A DNA stretch of 43,984 bases, from positions 20,344-64,327 of the forward strand of contig KQ964291.1 of NCBI GenBank assembly GCA_001566295.1, read 5' to 3'. Below the pieces are notes generated by a model. It was not told the origin of the DNA. It did not search any database and was given only the letters and a program-made list of their open reading frames with translations. The DNA is from Microdochium bolleyi (taxonomy: Eukaryota > Ascomycota > Sordariomycetes > Xylariales > Microdochiaceae). The position numbers and the translations under genes were made by a program. Positions 1 to 8,653 of this stretch are shown piece by piece (positions within the stretch are counted from its first letter, which is position 1; every line of letters starts with the position of its first letter).

Positions 1-2
1 CC

Positions 3-53
3 CCTCCAGCACAGGCAACGCCGACCCCTCCAGCACAGGCAACGCCGACCCCT
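3..53 (+). repeat. 24-bp in-frame tandem repeat (8 aa), two full copies plus start of a third
   Basis: The 24-base unit beginning CCTCCAGCACAGGCAACG at 3-26 is repeated without change at 27-50, and a third copy starts at 51 before diverging. It encodes PPAQATPT in the frame of the surrounding gene. More copies may lie left of the window. Confidence 0.85.
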
Positions 54-1331
54 CCCGAAGATCAGGCGCCGGCGGGTGTAGCAGGAATATCGTCAGGAAC
101 CCCGCCACGTACGGCGTCTTCGCAGTCCCAGCAAGGTATCCTTGCGTTCAGCGAATCTATGACTGACAGGACTATGTCTCTTGTATCCACGCAACTCAAT
201 CTCAACCTGCGCATCGGAGAATTCGAGTTCCTTCTCAGCGAGCCGCCGCAAGAAGACGACAGGAATAAAGCAACCAGTATTGTCAATCTGTGTGATAGCA
301 TACTCTCGCAGTGCTTCAATGAGCTCAATGAGGTGAAGGCAGTGCTTTCAGGCGTGGGAAGCAATGTCTCTGTACCAGCCCCAACCCTGGGCTACTGGCA
401 GAAGCACGTTGAACGTCTCAATGACACTACCGTCAATGACAGCGTGACAGTAGGCCGTTTGAAGGATATTATACATAGCACTGATGCTATCCATGACTTG
501 CGGGCACGCGCTCAGGCTATAGGCGTGCGATCGGGCAGCCAAGTTAAGGTCCCTTCAGACAACCAAGATCAAGGCGGAGCGCCATCCGGGACGTCAGGAT
601 CGGTAGAGCAGGAGACCGATAATGTTTGGGACCCGTGTTCAATTGAAGATGTGGAAGAGTACTTTCGGCAGCATCCAAACCAATCAAAGATCAACGATAT
701 CGATGCCATCCTGGCAGGTCATCTCAGGCCAACACAGTCCTGGTGTCCCCTAGGGCACTTCTCTAGTGAGCCTCGTCGATGGGTAGAGTTCAAACTGGCT
801 GGAGAGAGTCATGCCGGCTTCGTGATTGGTGTGACGAGGAAGTCGCAGCTCATTCTGGAGTACAGCTGTGGCACGGAGCAGCAGCGTAGTCTGGGGGTCA
901 TCTTGCCGACAACCACGCTCGAGATACCGCGAGAGAAATTTCGAGAATTCCAGGATGAACATGGGGATGAGGTGATAGAGCTATATCGCTACGGGTCCGT
1001 ATCGGCACTGCAAGGGGTAAGGGTCGAGGAACTTGACCTTCGAAACAGCATTATCTGCAAGTATGCTGCGCCGTACACTACTCTTCGGAACACAGATACG
1101 CTGCTTCTTCTCCGTGCCTTTAACACAAAGTCCCCTTGGCACAACAAGTTCTACACAAGATCAACACTTGAGAGTATCTATAAGAGATTCATGCGTTGCT
1201 GGTTCGAGACCAATATACCACCCGAAGTCAGCGACTTTGCTACGAGTAAGAAGAAAGAAGGGTTCAAAGATCTACTTGAGGTTGCTCTTCTGAATCAGGA
1301 GAACCTTAATTGGGTCAAGAAAAAGCGATGA
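3..1331 (+). CDS. Hypothetical protein, 3' end of a larger gene (5' cut by window)
   Basis: The frame is open from base 3 to the TGA ending at 1331 and runs off the left edge, so the ATG at 159 is probably internal. The visible part (about 442 residues) starts with two copies of an eight-residue PPAQATPT repeat and a Pro/Ser/Thr/Gln-rich linker. About 390 residues of mixed globular and low-complexity sequence follow, ending in the basic tail WVKKKR. No signal peptide or membrane segment is visible. I do not recognise a family. An Ulp1-type protease gene starts at the other edge of the window; whether the two belong to one large-protein family cannot be judged here. The long open frame and conventional amino-acid composition argue for a real gene. 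Confidence 0.62.
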   Translation, partial: PPAQATPTPPAQATPTPPEDQAPAGVAGISSGTPPRTASSQSQQGILAFSESMTDRTMSLVSTQLNLNLRIGEFEFLLSEPPQEDDRNKATSIVNLCDSILSQCFNELNEVKAVLSGVGSNVSVPAPTLGYWQKHVERLNDTTVNDSVTVGRLKDIIHSTDAIHDLRARAQAIGVRSGSQVKVPSDNQDQGGAPSGTSGSVEQETDNVWDPCSIEDVEEYFRQHPNQSKINDIDAILAGHLRPTQSWCPLGHFSSEPRRWVEFKLAGESHAGFVIGVTRKSQLILEYSCGTEQQRSLGVILPTTTLEIPREKFREFQDEHGDEVIELYRYGSVSALQGVRVEELDLRNSIICKYAAPYTTLRNTDTLLLLRAFNTKSPWHNKFYTRSTLESIYKRFMRCWFETNIPPEVSDFATSKKKEGFKDLLEVALLNQENLNWVKKKR

Positions 1332-1809
1332 TCTTCATGTGACAGAAGTCATTTGGAGGGATTATTCTGTGCTCGCTTGCAATAGCGTCAACGCTGCTGG
1401 ACAGCGTCGAGATTGTTTGGTGCTTTTTGGCTCAGTTTCACGGCCCTTACAGGTCTCGTACCAGGCCTAGCTTTAGTTCTCAATGCAAAGTCCTTAACTG
1501 TGCTAGCCTCATTTAAAACATACTTTTTTCAAGCTTTCTACCAAGGTGCCTGCGTAAAGTCCAACTCAGCGCCTCGAGAGTAGTAGATGGACTAAAACCA
1601 TCTTCCAGTCAGAAGACAAAACATAGCTAGCCATGGACTGATTAACGAGAACGGGAATTATGCCAGCACTTTATTTTCGGTTTCAGGTTTCCTGATATCT
1701 GTCCGTATTTACCACGTCCCTACTCCCCAGTGACACTGAGTCAAGGGGAGATATATATGTCTGGAGTCGCCAAGTGAACGGAAGCTGTCCCAATAACATC
1801 TATGCAGCC
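1332..1809. other. Intergenic stretch with no gene seen
   Basis: No convincing reading frame or RNA gene is visible. It separates the end of the left-edge gene from the small gene starting at 1810 and probably holds the 3' UTR of the first and the promoter of the second. Confidence 0.5.
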
Positions 1810-2349
1810 ATGAACGTGGAACAAAACTACAGCTGTGGATGTCACACTAAGAAACGTGTCGACGTCGACAAGAGACAAAGCCTCTTGCAGCAAGGCTTCA
1901 CGCAGACTAGCCGCAACACCTTGACAGCAAGCTGGTACGATGCTTGCAACGTACACAAAGCTCCATATGTGGTCGCAACACTACGGTCTTTCAACGAGAG
2001 GCGGCCTGTACCAAGCATAGAATCTCTGTGCTCGTGCATCAGGTTCATTGCTGAGAGCCGAGTGGACCTCGGAGTCCACCTGTGGCTACAGTTGCTACAG
2101 TTATGGGGACGATCTGTGAAGGTCAACTGGAACGATCGCAGACATGCCATCCGTGACGAAGCCCTCAAAATCGTGGATCAGATTGACGGTTGGGGTCTGC
2201 AATCGGCATGGGGGGAAACATTCGACTATGTCATGGGCAATAAGGACAACACGACAGACCTTCTGAATACTCTCGACACGATGAACGAGCTGGAACTTCC
2301 GCCATGCATTACTCTACTCCTTGGCTGGGCGCTCTGTCCTGAGGGTTGA
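1810..2349 (+). CDS. Hypothetical protein, about 179 aa
   Basis: The first in-frame ATG is at 1810; the frame is open further upstream but without an ATG, so an upstream exon is possible. The protein has a short Cys/His patch near the N-terminus (YSCGCH) and then looks like a compact, mostly helical domain rich in Leu, Trp and Asp, ending at a TGA at 2349. No signal peptide or membrane helix is apparent. I do not recognise the family. The composition looks like real protein, not the low-complexity Ser/Arg text typical of shadow frames, but no homology supports it. Confidence 0.42.
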   Translation: MNVEQNYSCGCHTKKRVDVDKRQSLLQQGFTQTSRNTLTASWYDACNVHKAPYVVATLRSFNERRPVPSIESLCSCIRFIAESRVDLGVHLWLQLLQLWGRSVKVNWNDRRHAIRDEALKIVDQIDGWGLQSAWGETFDYVMGNKDNTTDLLNTLDTMNELELPPCITLLLGWALCPEG

Positions 2350-2543
2350 GATGAAGTCAAAAATGAACATGGGTCTTTCGCGCAGGGACAAGTCTGTGAA
2401 CCTTGAATTAGTACTGTAGAGATTATAGTTTGAGCTGCTGGCCAGTACAAACAATCAGAAATCCAGGCTGATACGCTTGTGCATTGTTTCAAGTTTCTAT
2501 AGTAAATGACCTCCTGCTGACTATTGTCACATCTCGCCTTCTA

Positions 2544-3377
2544 CTAAAGCTGACATTGATATCCCTTCATCATGTTCTTCCTACGCTTCGCCGTATACAT
2601 TGCCTTTCCACTGCGATGAAATTCTCCACACGTTGTGACCCGTCTGAAAACACCTACTCGACTGCCTCTTGTGATGGTGCGTCGTGTGGCCACTGTCGTC
2701 TTCGTGCCACTGGCAGGTGGTTCCCAGGACTTGTGCGAGGACTCTTCCTCCGAAAAGTCCTGGAGCTCATCTGTAGTATCTGTCCACTCGGATGTTCTGC
2801 GCGAGAAGCTCTCAGTTGGGAAATTCATCCAGGCGTCCCATTGTATGCCATCGTCGGATATTCCAGGAGGTGGCGATCCTTCTGGTGTGCGCGTGAGAAA
2901 AGTGCTCTCCCCGGGTGGCGATGTATCGATGCTGTCCTCTTGGAGGACGAGGGATTCCGGCGAGATATGCATAACAGAAGAGGGAGATGCCCCTACGCAT
3001 GGTGCCCCAAGTGTGTCCATTACGGGGATGAATGTGTTTTCGACCTTGTAACTATGTGGGCTATGCTTGAGAGTGATCAACTGGTGGCAGTCGTATCTGA
3101 CCCGCATTTCCACATGCACCAGAGGCCACGAGGTGAAGATATCTTGATAGAGCTCGCCAAAATGGAATGACATCCGAGCCAGGGAGTAAGAGCTGCTGTC
3201 GACTGAGGCTGGCAACTCTGACAGGTCGTTGGAAGAGAGCCAGCAGTCAACGGTGCCACGAGTCGAGGTGAAACCAAAAAAAGCATCTGATGAAGTCGCA
3301 ACGCACTCGAGACTAACACGCAGTCCGACAATAGGTTCACCTAACTTGTCGACGGCGCGGCACGTGAACGCAGGCAT
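2544..3377 (-). CDS. Transthyretin / 5-hydroxyisourate hydrolase-like domain protein
   Basis: About 277 residues from an ATG at 3377. Residues 1 to about 115 follow the TTR/HIUase fold: a first strand with a C-R-A-V-D motif, GEPIVGLRVSLE, a T-x-x-G-x-V turn, a Y-S-L-A strand, an FHFGELY segment and a final H-Q-L-I-T-L-K-H-S-P-H-S-Y strand. The residues that make the family an enzyme are missing: the first-strand His is Arg, the Arg after the turn is lost, and the C-terminal Y-R-G-S tetrapeptide is not there. The rest is an acidic, Ser/Pro-rich then basic tail, probably disordered. Inference: a non-catalytic TTR-fold protein, perhaps a binding module. The opposite strand also carries long open frames, which I treat as shadows. 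A short intron near the end of the domain is possible. Confidence 0.6.
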   Translation of the reverse strand: MPAFTCRAVDKLGEPIVGLRVSLECVATSSDAFFGFTSTRGTVDCWLSSNDLSELPASVDSSSYSLARMSFHFGELYQDIFTSWPLVHVEMRVRYDCHQLITLKHSPHSYKVENTFIPVMDTLGAPCVGASPSSVMHISPESLVLQEDSIDTSPPGESTFLTRTPEGSPPPGISDDGIQWDAWMNFPTESFSRRTSEWTDTTDELQDFSEEESSHKSWEPPASGTKTTVATRRTITRGSRVGVFRRVTTCGEFHRSGKAMYTAKRRKNMMKGYQCQL

Positions 3378-3837
3378 TGCTTAGATGTCTCGTGGAGCAC
3401 AGCCCACAGTTGTAGGATGGCTGGGTCGTGCCTCAGCTCTACCATACACGTGTGTTCAGTACCTCAGACGCTCTCGCAGACTGTGCGTAGGATGTGCACT
3501 CTGCCTTGTGTACTTGATCAGAAGCGCGCATGCTGGCTTTAATACGAAGAGCTGCGTTTCGCGAGACACGCCAATGCTGTTAACTGAAAGGAGACCTCTG
3601 GAACAATGTCAAGCGCGCGCTTAAGACGACCTGCAGCATGGTGGAGCCCCGTTGGAGAGTGTGATGCATCCATAATTGAACAGATGCACGGGGAGTAAAA
3701 AATGCATTGCTGACTAAGAATTTTATGAATTGCATAAGGAGTAACTACCGTATGTCGAACTCTGTCTCTGTGATCCTATCATGTCCTGATGAAGATTTTA
3801 TTATCCACTACAATAACAGATCATTGAACGCACAGTC
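3378..3837. other. Intergenic stretch, no supported gene
   Basis: Lies upstream of the TTR-like gene and downstream of the DUF7727-like gene, both on the minus strand. A 79-codon plus-strand frame (3385-3624) has no recognisable content. AT-rich sequence at about 3690-3830 fits a 3' UTR or terminator for the gene to its right. Confidence 0.4.
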
Positions 3838-4254
3838 TTACCTTGCCCTCCAAAACAAGCATGCGGCCACGAGATAATAGAGCACAGTGTCCACGCTTTG
3901 GAAAAGAAAAGCTGCAGGTATGGCTGCGAGCAAGACCGCACAAAAGTGAACCCTTCTTAGATCAAAGCGCAAACAGCATGGGAGAGGCCACTGAAGTGCA
4001 AGGATTGCGAGACCACTAAGCACGTTCAAGACCTGCAAGACGGGCACCGGATGAACAGCTCGATCAAGCCGCTTCGTCGCAAAATCCCAGAAGACCTTGG
4101 GCCAGAAAAACCCGTGAAAACCCGCAGATAGTTGGTCTGGCAGAGTCAGCGTGGAGTTCAAGATCTTGTGAGGAGGATTCATACATGCTGCTGCCGCCAC
4201 AGCGACCAGGCGAGCAACCTGTCTCTCAATGGGTGTTGCATGGGAATGCTCCAT
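3838..4254 (-). CDS. Small multi-pass membrane protein, DUF7727-like, one intron
   Basis: Two exons: ATG at 4254, exon 4185-4254, intron 4137-4184 (48 nt, GTATGA...GCTGAC...CCAG), exon 3838-4136. The intron length is a multiple of three, so the unspliced frame also stays open, but only the spliced version restores the family motif Y-Q-L-S-A-G-F-H-G-F-F-W-P. The roughly 122-residue product has the hallmarks of a conserved fungal membrane family I associate with DUF7727: GFFWPKVFWDF, V-P-V-L-Q-V-L-N, a W-P-L-P turn and V-L-Y-Y-L-V. Three or four hydrophobic segments are visible. It ends sooner than the relatives I remember. Function unknown. It is divergent with the gene starting at 4480; the 225-bp gap is a likely shared promoter. 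Confidence 0.8.
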   Translation of the reverse strand: MEHSHATPIERQVARLVAVAAAACMNPPHKILNSTLTLPDQLSAGFHGFFWPKVFWDFATKRLDRAVHPVPVLQVLNVLSGLAILALQWPLPCCLRFDLRRVHFCAVLLAAIPAAFLFQSVDTVLYYLVAACLFWRAR

Positions 4255-4479
4255 GGCTGACGATGGCTGATGCGTGTTTTGGCGCTCAACGCCATGAATG
4301 TCAACCTACCCCACACTGTTCTGTTGTCAAAATAGAATTGCGTCCGTGCAGAGTACTGAAAAAGGGTTTCCGGATGCCATTCCCGGAAACTGTTCTTAAG
4401 TCCCGCAGCTTGGGCAGTATCATAAGCAGGTTCAGCAGGAGCTCCTCTCCAGACACAACCTTTCCAAAGGCATATCAAC

Positions 4480-5225
4480 ATGTCTAATTGTGCATCGGGC
4501 ACGGCTTTTTACGTGTGTAACCTGAATGGGTTTCGAGGCTGTTGCCAGCTCGATCCGTGCGCAAGACCAGACGGTTGCCCGTCCTCTTCGTCCGTCCTGA
4601 CGATGCTCACACAAATCTCCACACAAATCTCCACACAAATCTCCACACAAGTCTCGACACAGACCTTAACTTCACAGCTCACGGCTATTTCATCTCCGAC
4701 GGAGACAGCATCCACCTCGCCAGTGCAGACAGCAGCGAGTGGGATGGAAAAGATCTACATCGGTGCGCTTGCGGCTGCCGGAGCCTTGCTATCGATAGCA
4801 GCCGTGATCACGTGTCTACTATACCGAAAGTATAGGCGCATTCAGCATGCACAACAGCAAGGTAAGCTGTCAGAATATCAAGGGAGAATCACAAAAACTA
4901 AATCTAAGTAGCAGAGAATGTGCGAAGCTTCTTGAACAGTTCTCCAGTGAGTGCTGTTTCGGCCCCCGAAGTCGTTGTCGAGCCAACTCTGGCAGCGTCA
5001 AGCGCGGCGACGGCATTGAGTCGAACCCCAACGTTGCACGCCATGCCACCATACCAGTGCATCGGAATGACCCTCGCCGAGCTCCCCGGCGACGTGAACC
5101 ACATGCACGGCCACATCAGTAACAGGTGCGACGGGAATTGTACAGCACTGAGCCCAGGTGGAACCTTGGCAATTTCACATGGTTGCCGCGAGCACCAGCA
5201 CATCAACAGCTGGTCAAGATTGTGA
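4480..5225 (+). CDS. Cys-rich single-pass membrane protein, one intron
   Basis: Exon 1 is 4480-4861, the intron is about 4862-4914 (GTAAGC...CTAAG...CAG; a TAG acceptor three bases earlier keeps the same frame), exon 2 ends at 5225, about 230 residues. The N-terminus has the motif C-A-S-G-T-A-F-Y-V-C-N-x-N-G-F-R-G-C-C-x-x-D-P-C, common in fungal surface proteins and probably an extracellular disulfide domain. Then come a Thr/Ser/Gln-rich stalk with a tandem repeat, a transmembrane helix (IYIGALAAAGALLSIAAVI) and a basic stop-transfer Y-R-K-Y-R-R. The cytoplasmic tail continues in exon 2 with P-P-Y-Q and A-E-L-P-G motifs typical of such proteins. Without splicing the tail would end at 4911. 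No obvious cleavable signal peptide. Function unknown, probably a wall or surface sensor-like protein. Confidence 0.75.
4609..4656 (+). repeat. 12-bp tandem repeat, four copies
   Basis: Three identical copies of ACACAAATCTCC at 4609-4644 and a fourth with two changes at 4645-4656. In frame they encode T-Q-I-S in the extracellular stalk of the Cys-rich membrane protein, so copy-number change would lengthen or shorten the stalk. Confidence 0.9.
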
Positions 5226-5333
5226 CAGAGGATGGGGTTGTGCGTAGTATTTGGTTCCATTTCCACTGTTCCCTATATATCATGTACCAGTCTCACCTCT
5301 GCGCCTGCCCATCCGCTGGTTTGCAAGCACGGG

Positions 5334-6006
5334 TCAACAGTGATGACATGTTTCGCTTGTTTCTTCAGAGTGGGAAGCCGAATAAAAGACGCTGCCCGCA
5401 GCGCTACCTTCCTGATTCGTGATGTGATCGCCTTGCAGCGACTGTTCGCAGCCTTCTCGATGTCAGTATGGTAGAAACATTGGGAAGTGTCAACATACCT
5501 TGCATCTCGTCCAGAACACTCTGAGCACAGGGCACTGCGCGAGTAGCCGTGTACTGCCGGCCGGTGATGAAGAGGAAGCCAACAGCAGACATCGCCATAA
5601 GTCGCAGATCATCCTCGGAGGGGGCACAAGGCCCATGTAGAGTCAAGACTTGAAGCAGACAACCACTTATTGCCTTCACCATGCCCTCAGGACAGAGTGG
5701 CTTCGAGACTTCTGTGTCAGGCAGAGTACCCGCGGCAGCCTCTGTTGCTACTCTGGCCAGGCAGTGCATTGACTCTTGTCCAGGTGATGGTTGAGCCGGT
5801 AGCAGAGTGTTGGAAGGGTAATGAACAGGAGGTAGCGCGCCGGAGGGTTGCTGACTCGGGAGTAGCATGGTGGGGCTCAGAGGCACTAGATAAGGGACGC
5901 CATACTGGGATGACAGAAGGAAAGGTGTTGGCAAGACAAGTTGTAGGACAGGCAATGCCTGGGAATGGATGTTGAGGGGATTGTTGAAGCGATCGATGGT
6001 GTTCAT
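5334..6006 (-). CDS. Hypothetical protein with Pro-rich N-terminus, one intron
   Basis: ATG at 6006, exon 5499-6006, intron 5456-5498 (GTATGT...ACTGAC...CGAG; AAG three bases later is also in frame), exon 5334-5455, about 209 residues. The first 80 residues are rich in Pro, Leu and Ser. A helical stretch follows with two Cys (S-G-C-L-L-Q-V-L-T-L-H-G-P-C) and a possible hydrophobic strand (SAVGFLFITG). The second exon is short and polar, ending in H-H-C. I do not recognise a family. It is the first of three minus-strand small genes in a row, each with a short last exon. A longer upstream frame reaching 6181 may be 5' UTR. Confidence 0.58.
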
Positions 6007-6676
6007 GATGCTCGTGCTTGATGTGAAGACTGAAAAGTCGGGAACAAAGAAAGAGAGACGAAGGAATAATATGTGCAGTGGGATTGTGGACTGGAATGCA
6101 TCGGTCGAGAGGAAGCCATTGTCGGGGCGAGCAACACTTATAGCAGAACGTGAAGTCCTTCATGGTGGGAATTTCAAACAATCATCTGAGCACCGCCTGG
6201 TTCGTTGGAGGTGGGCAGCAGAAAGTAATTGCAAAATCAGCATTGGAGGTGATCACTGCCTACTCAAGCTATCATCTAAGCGCCGCGTGTCTCCCGAGGT
6301 CGTGGTTGCATGCCTCCTTCTGTCCGTGATGTAGGGGAGTGTCTTTAACACTTCAAGGTCGCGCGATGTGATGGACCAGCCACCAACCTACACACCGAGA
6401 GCTAATGATAGTAGCTGTTGCGACGAGCCCTCCTTCGGTTCTCGTAACTGCTTTGGGATGATCTACGAGAGTGTTGTCTCCGAGGAGCACCGTCCTGGTC
6501 CCTGCTTCTGGCGTACACATCCTCTTTCTTGTCAAGGCTACCCCGCACGTCAGTACTCCGGACAAGAACATTCGCGCGTGACTCTTCTTACACGAATTTC
6601 GTGAGGAGATACGCTCCAGTGGCAAGGACAGTCGTCTTCAGGAAGCCCATGATGTCAGATTATTGTTCGTTGAGTG

Positions 6677-7271
6677 TCACGGAGAGTGGATGATATGGTG
6701 GCGGATGATTATTACGTTCTCTGAAGGTGCGTAGGAACACTTATTATATGGACAATACAATCGGCCGAACGCGCAGGAGCAGGTTCCCGGAAACACCGCA
6801 CTGGATTCCACTTCCTTCCTGTATGACACCCGCTCAAATCCAGTTTCCTTTTTTTACATACCCCGCCGGAACATCACATGTTTCCTCCGACTCTGACCGT
6901 ATGACTGCGCTGACCTCCTCTCTGTACTCCGCGAATACTTTGTGTATCTTTTTGATGACCTCCGCAACCATCATGTTTTGTTGTTCTATGATTCTGTTGT
7001 ATTCCTGATCACGCTCACGGAGAAGTGTGGCTTTCCTAGCAGTGTCTGTAGCATGCTTGCGCAGCAAGCTTGCAACCGTCGTCTCCAACTCAAAGACTCG
7101 GTCTTGTAGGCGGTCATTCTCCTCTTCGAGTTGGCGTATCAAGCTTGACAAGGGTGGATTGATGATTGGAGAGATTGGGAGCGAGGGATGTGCCAACTGA
7201 TGGGTAAGGAGGAGAGGTGGAGGTGGCAGAGGCTTTTGCGCACGGAACAGAGAGAGCTGCTGAGATGACAT
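6677..7271 (-). CDS. Small coiled-coil protein, one intron
   Basis: Start taken at 7271 (AACATG context); an in-frame ATG at 7322 is the alternative. Exon 6862-7271, intron 6819-6861 (43 nt, GTATGT...TACAG), exon 6677-6818, about 183 residues. If the intron is retained the protein stops at 6834. Residues 1-45 are Pro/Leu-rich (K-P-L-P-P-P-P-L-L-L). The centre is a strong heptad coiled coil, from L-I-R-Q-L-E-E-E-N-D-R-L through L-E-T-T-V-A-S-L-L to I-H-K-V-F-A-E-Y. The last exon contributes a Cys/Tyr-rich tail. No membrane helix. Family not recognised; a dimerising or scaffold protein is an inference. Confidence 0.58.
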
Positions 7272-7720
7272 GTTGGTTTTCCTTTGGCACGGCGCGACAC
7301 AGGGATGTGTTCTCGTGGTCATGCCTTTTATGTTGTGAGTGAAGAAGATTTTCTGCACGAGGAGTTGAAAGTGCCTGCGATCATGGATGTCACTAGCAAG
7401 CACAGTCTACCAGGGTGATCGTTTGGAGCCATAAACACCAACAGATGAACGTTTGTGTCGATGCTGACTCTTGAAGGGGTAGGGGTGGGATGCTTCACCA
7501 CAAGCTGACGTGCAACTTTACTGGTCTCGGAGACTTGGAGAGCTCGGTCGGACACCCTTCCACATTAGGGTTGGTCATCACACACTATTGGTTCTCGCTA
7601 CCAAACTGCCGGGTCGCATAAGTATCAATGGTTGGCCAGCCATCCTAATCTAATGCACGTTATATGCAGCTACGGAGCATGGTCGACGTCTGACGTTCGA
7701 CTGAGAGAGTCATGCATGGA

Positions 7721-8409
7721 TCAGTCAAAAGTCAGACCAACACCAGCCGTGTCAATGTACTGCATCCAATCAAGAGCCTTGGGAGACAACTCCGCGGTTC
7801 CGGCCCCTGAAGCTGAATCCTCTAGTGCATTCGCCTTTGTTGGTTCCTCCTCGCCATCCCCGTGCATCCATGTATGCACGTCGGCTGTGAAGTCTGACAG
7901 GCCTCTGATCACATTCTCTAGTTTGCCGTCGGTTTCGTCGACCTTGATCTTGCACTCATACGTAGCTTTCGACACAGAGTCTATAGCCTCTGTCATGACC
8001 TCAACCTCCTTTCTCAGAGCGCGCACCTGCTCGCTCAGGTTTTTGATGCTGCTGAGCTCTTCTGTGATGCGGGAGAGGTGGTGTGATATCTCGCGTACAC
8101 TAAGGGAACCTGATCAGCCACCAACAACCAACACGTCTCTCATTGGATGTCATACCTGGAAGACTCCGGATATTCGGCTCTCTCTTGCACGAACTGCGTC
8201 GGCTGCAGGGAAATGCACCTGGTCTGCCTCGCACAAGAACTAGCTCCGCATTGTGCGACGCCTTGCCGGCCGCACGCTGAGGCGAAGGACCTCGGCGCCG
8301 GGACTGCCGTGGGCCAGAAGCCGCCAACTGCGCCATGAGACCAACACGGTCCTTGCTGCAAAGAGTGAGCCGCCTCGAGCGGGGTAAATTGAAAATCGGT
8401 GCTATTCAT
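7721..8409 (-). CDS. Small coiled-coil protein with Cys-containing N-terminus, one intron
   Basis: ATG at 8409 in a CACC context (an in-frame ATG at 8454 is possible). Exon 8156-8409, intron 8100-8155 (56 nt, GTATGA...GCTGAT...TTAG), exon 7721-8099, about 210 residues. Only splicing joins the N-terminal frame to the coiled-coil frame. Residues 1-85 are Ala/Pro/Gly/Cys-rich and look disordered. Exon 2 opens with a long coiled coil (V-R-E-I-S-H-H-L-S-R-I-T-E-E-L, then L-R-K-E-V-E-V-M). An acidic stretch (G-D-G-E-E-E) and an unremarkable C-terminus follow. Not recognised. It is transcribed divergently from the secreted-protein gene at 8654. Confidence 0.62.
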
Positions 8410-8653
8410 GGTGAAGGTGGTGCCGATGATGATCAAAGACGCTCGAGATATCATCAGGTATCATTTCTTTTCAAGCCCGGCTGCTTCTCTTTATATTGGG
8501 ACCCTCATTGACCGCGCAGCTCGCGCGGATACCGTAAACGGGTTGCCCGAGTCTACAAACGACTTTCTGTGGAGGGCGGCTATTTAAGCGCCGAAGGATG
8601 AGGACCCAGAAACACACTTCCTGACATGCACAACCAAGCAGCAGAACTTCACA
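8410..8653. promoter_or_regulatory. Divergent promoter region with TATA-like boxes on both strands
   Basis: 244 bp separate the starts of two divergent genes. TATTTAAG at 8581-8588 lies about 65 bp before the plus-strand ATG at 8654. On the minus strand, AATATAA around 8491-8498 lies about 85 bp before the ATG at 8409. Both are TATA-like and well placed; the pairing suggests co-regulation but does not prove it. Confidence 0.45.

Noticed and set aside
2484..3170. 228-codon plus-strand frame opposite the TTR-like gene
   Set aside because: It begins at a non-ATG codon and has no domain; the minus-strand frame follows a known fold.
4179..4502. Minus-strand frame upstream of the DUF7727-like gene
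   Set aside because: Overlaps exon 1 in another frame and lacks family features.
4432..4650. Minus-strand frame with C-G-D-L repeats
   Set aside because: A shadow of the 12-bp repeat in the plus-strand membrane protein gene.
5717..6181. 154-codon minus-strand frame
   Set aside because: Overlaps the 5334-6006 gene in another frame; only its upstream part could be 5' UTR.
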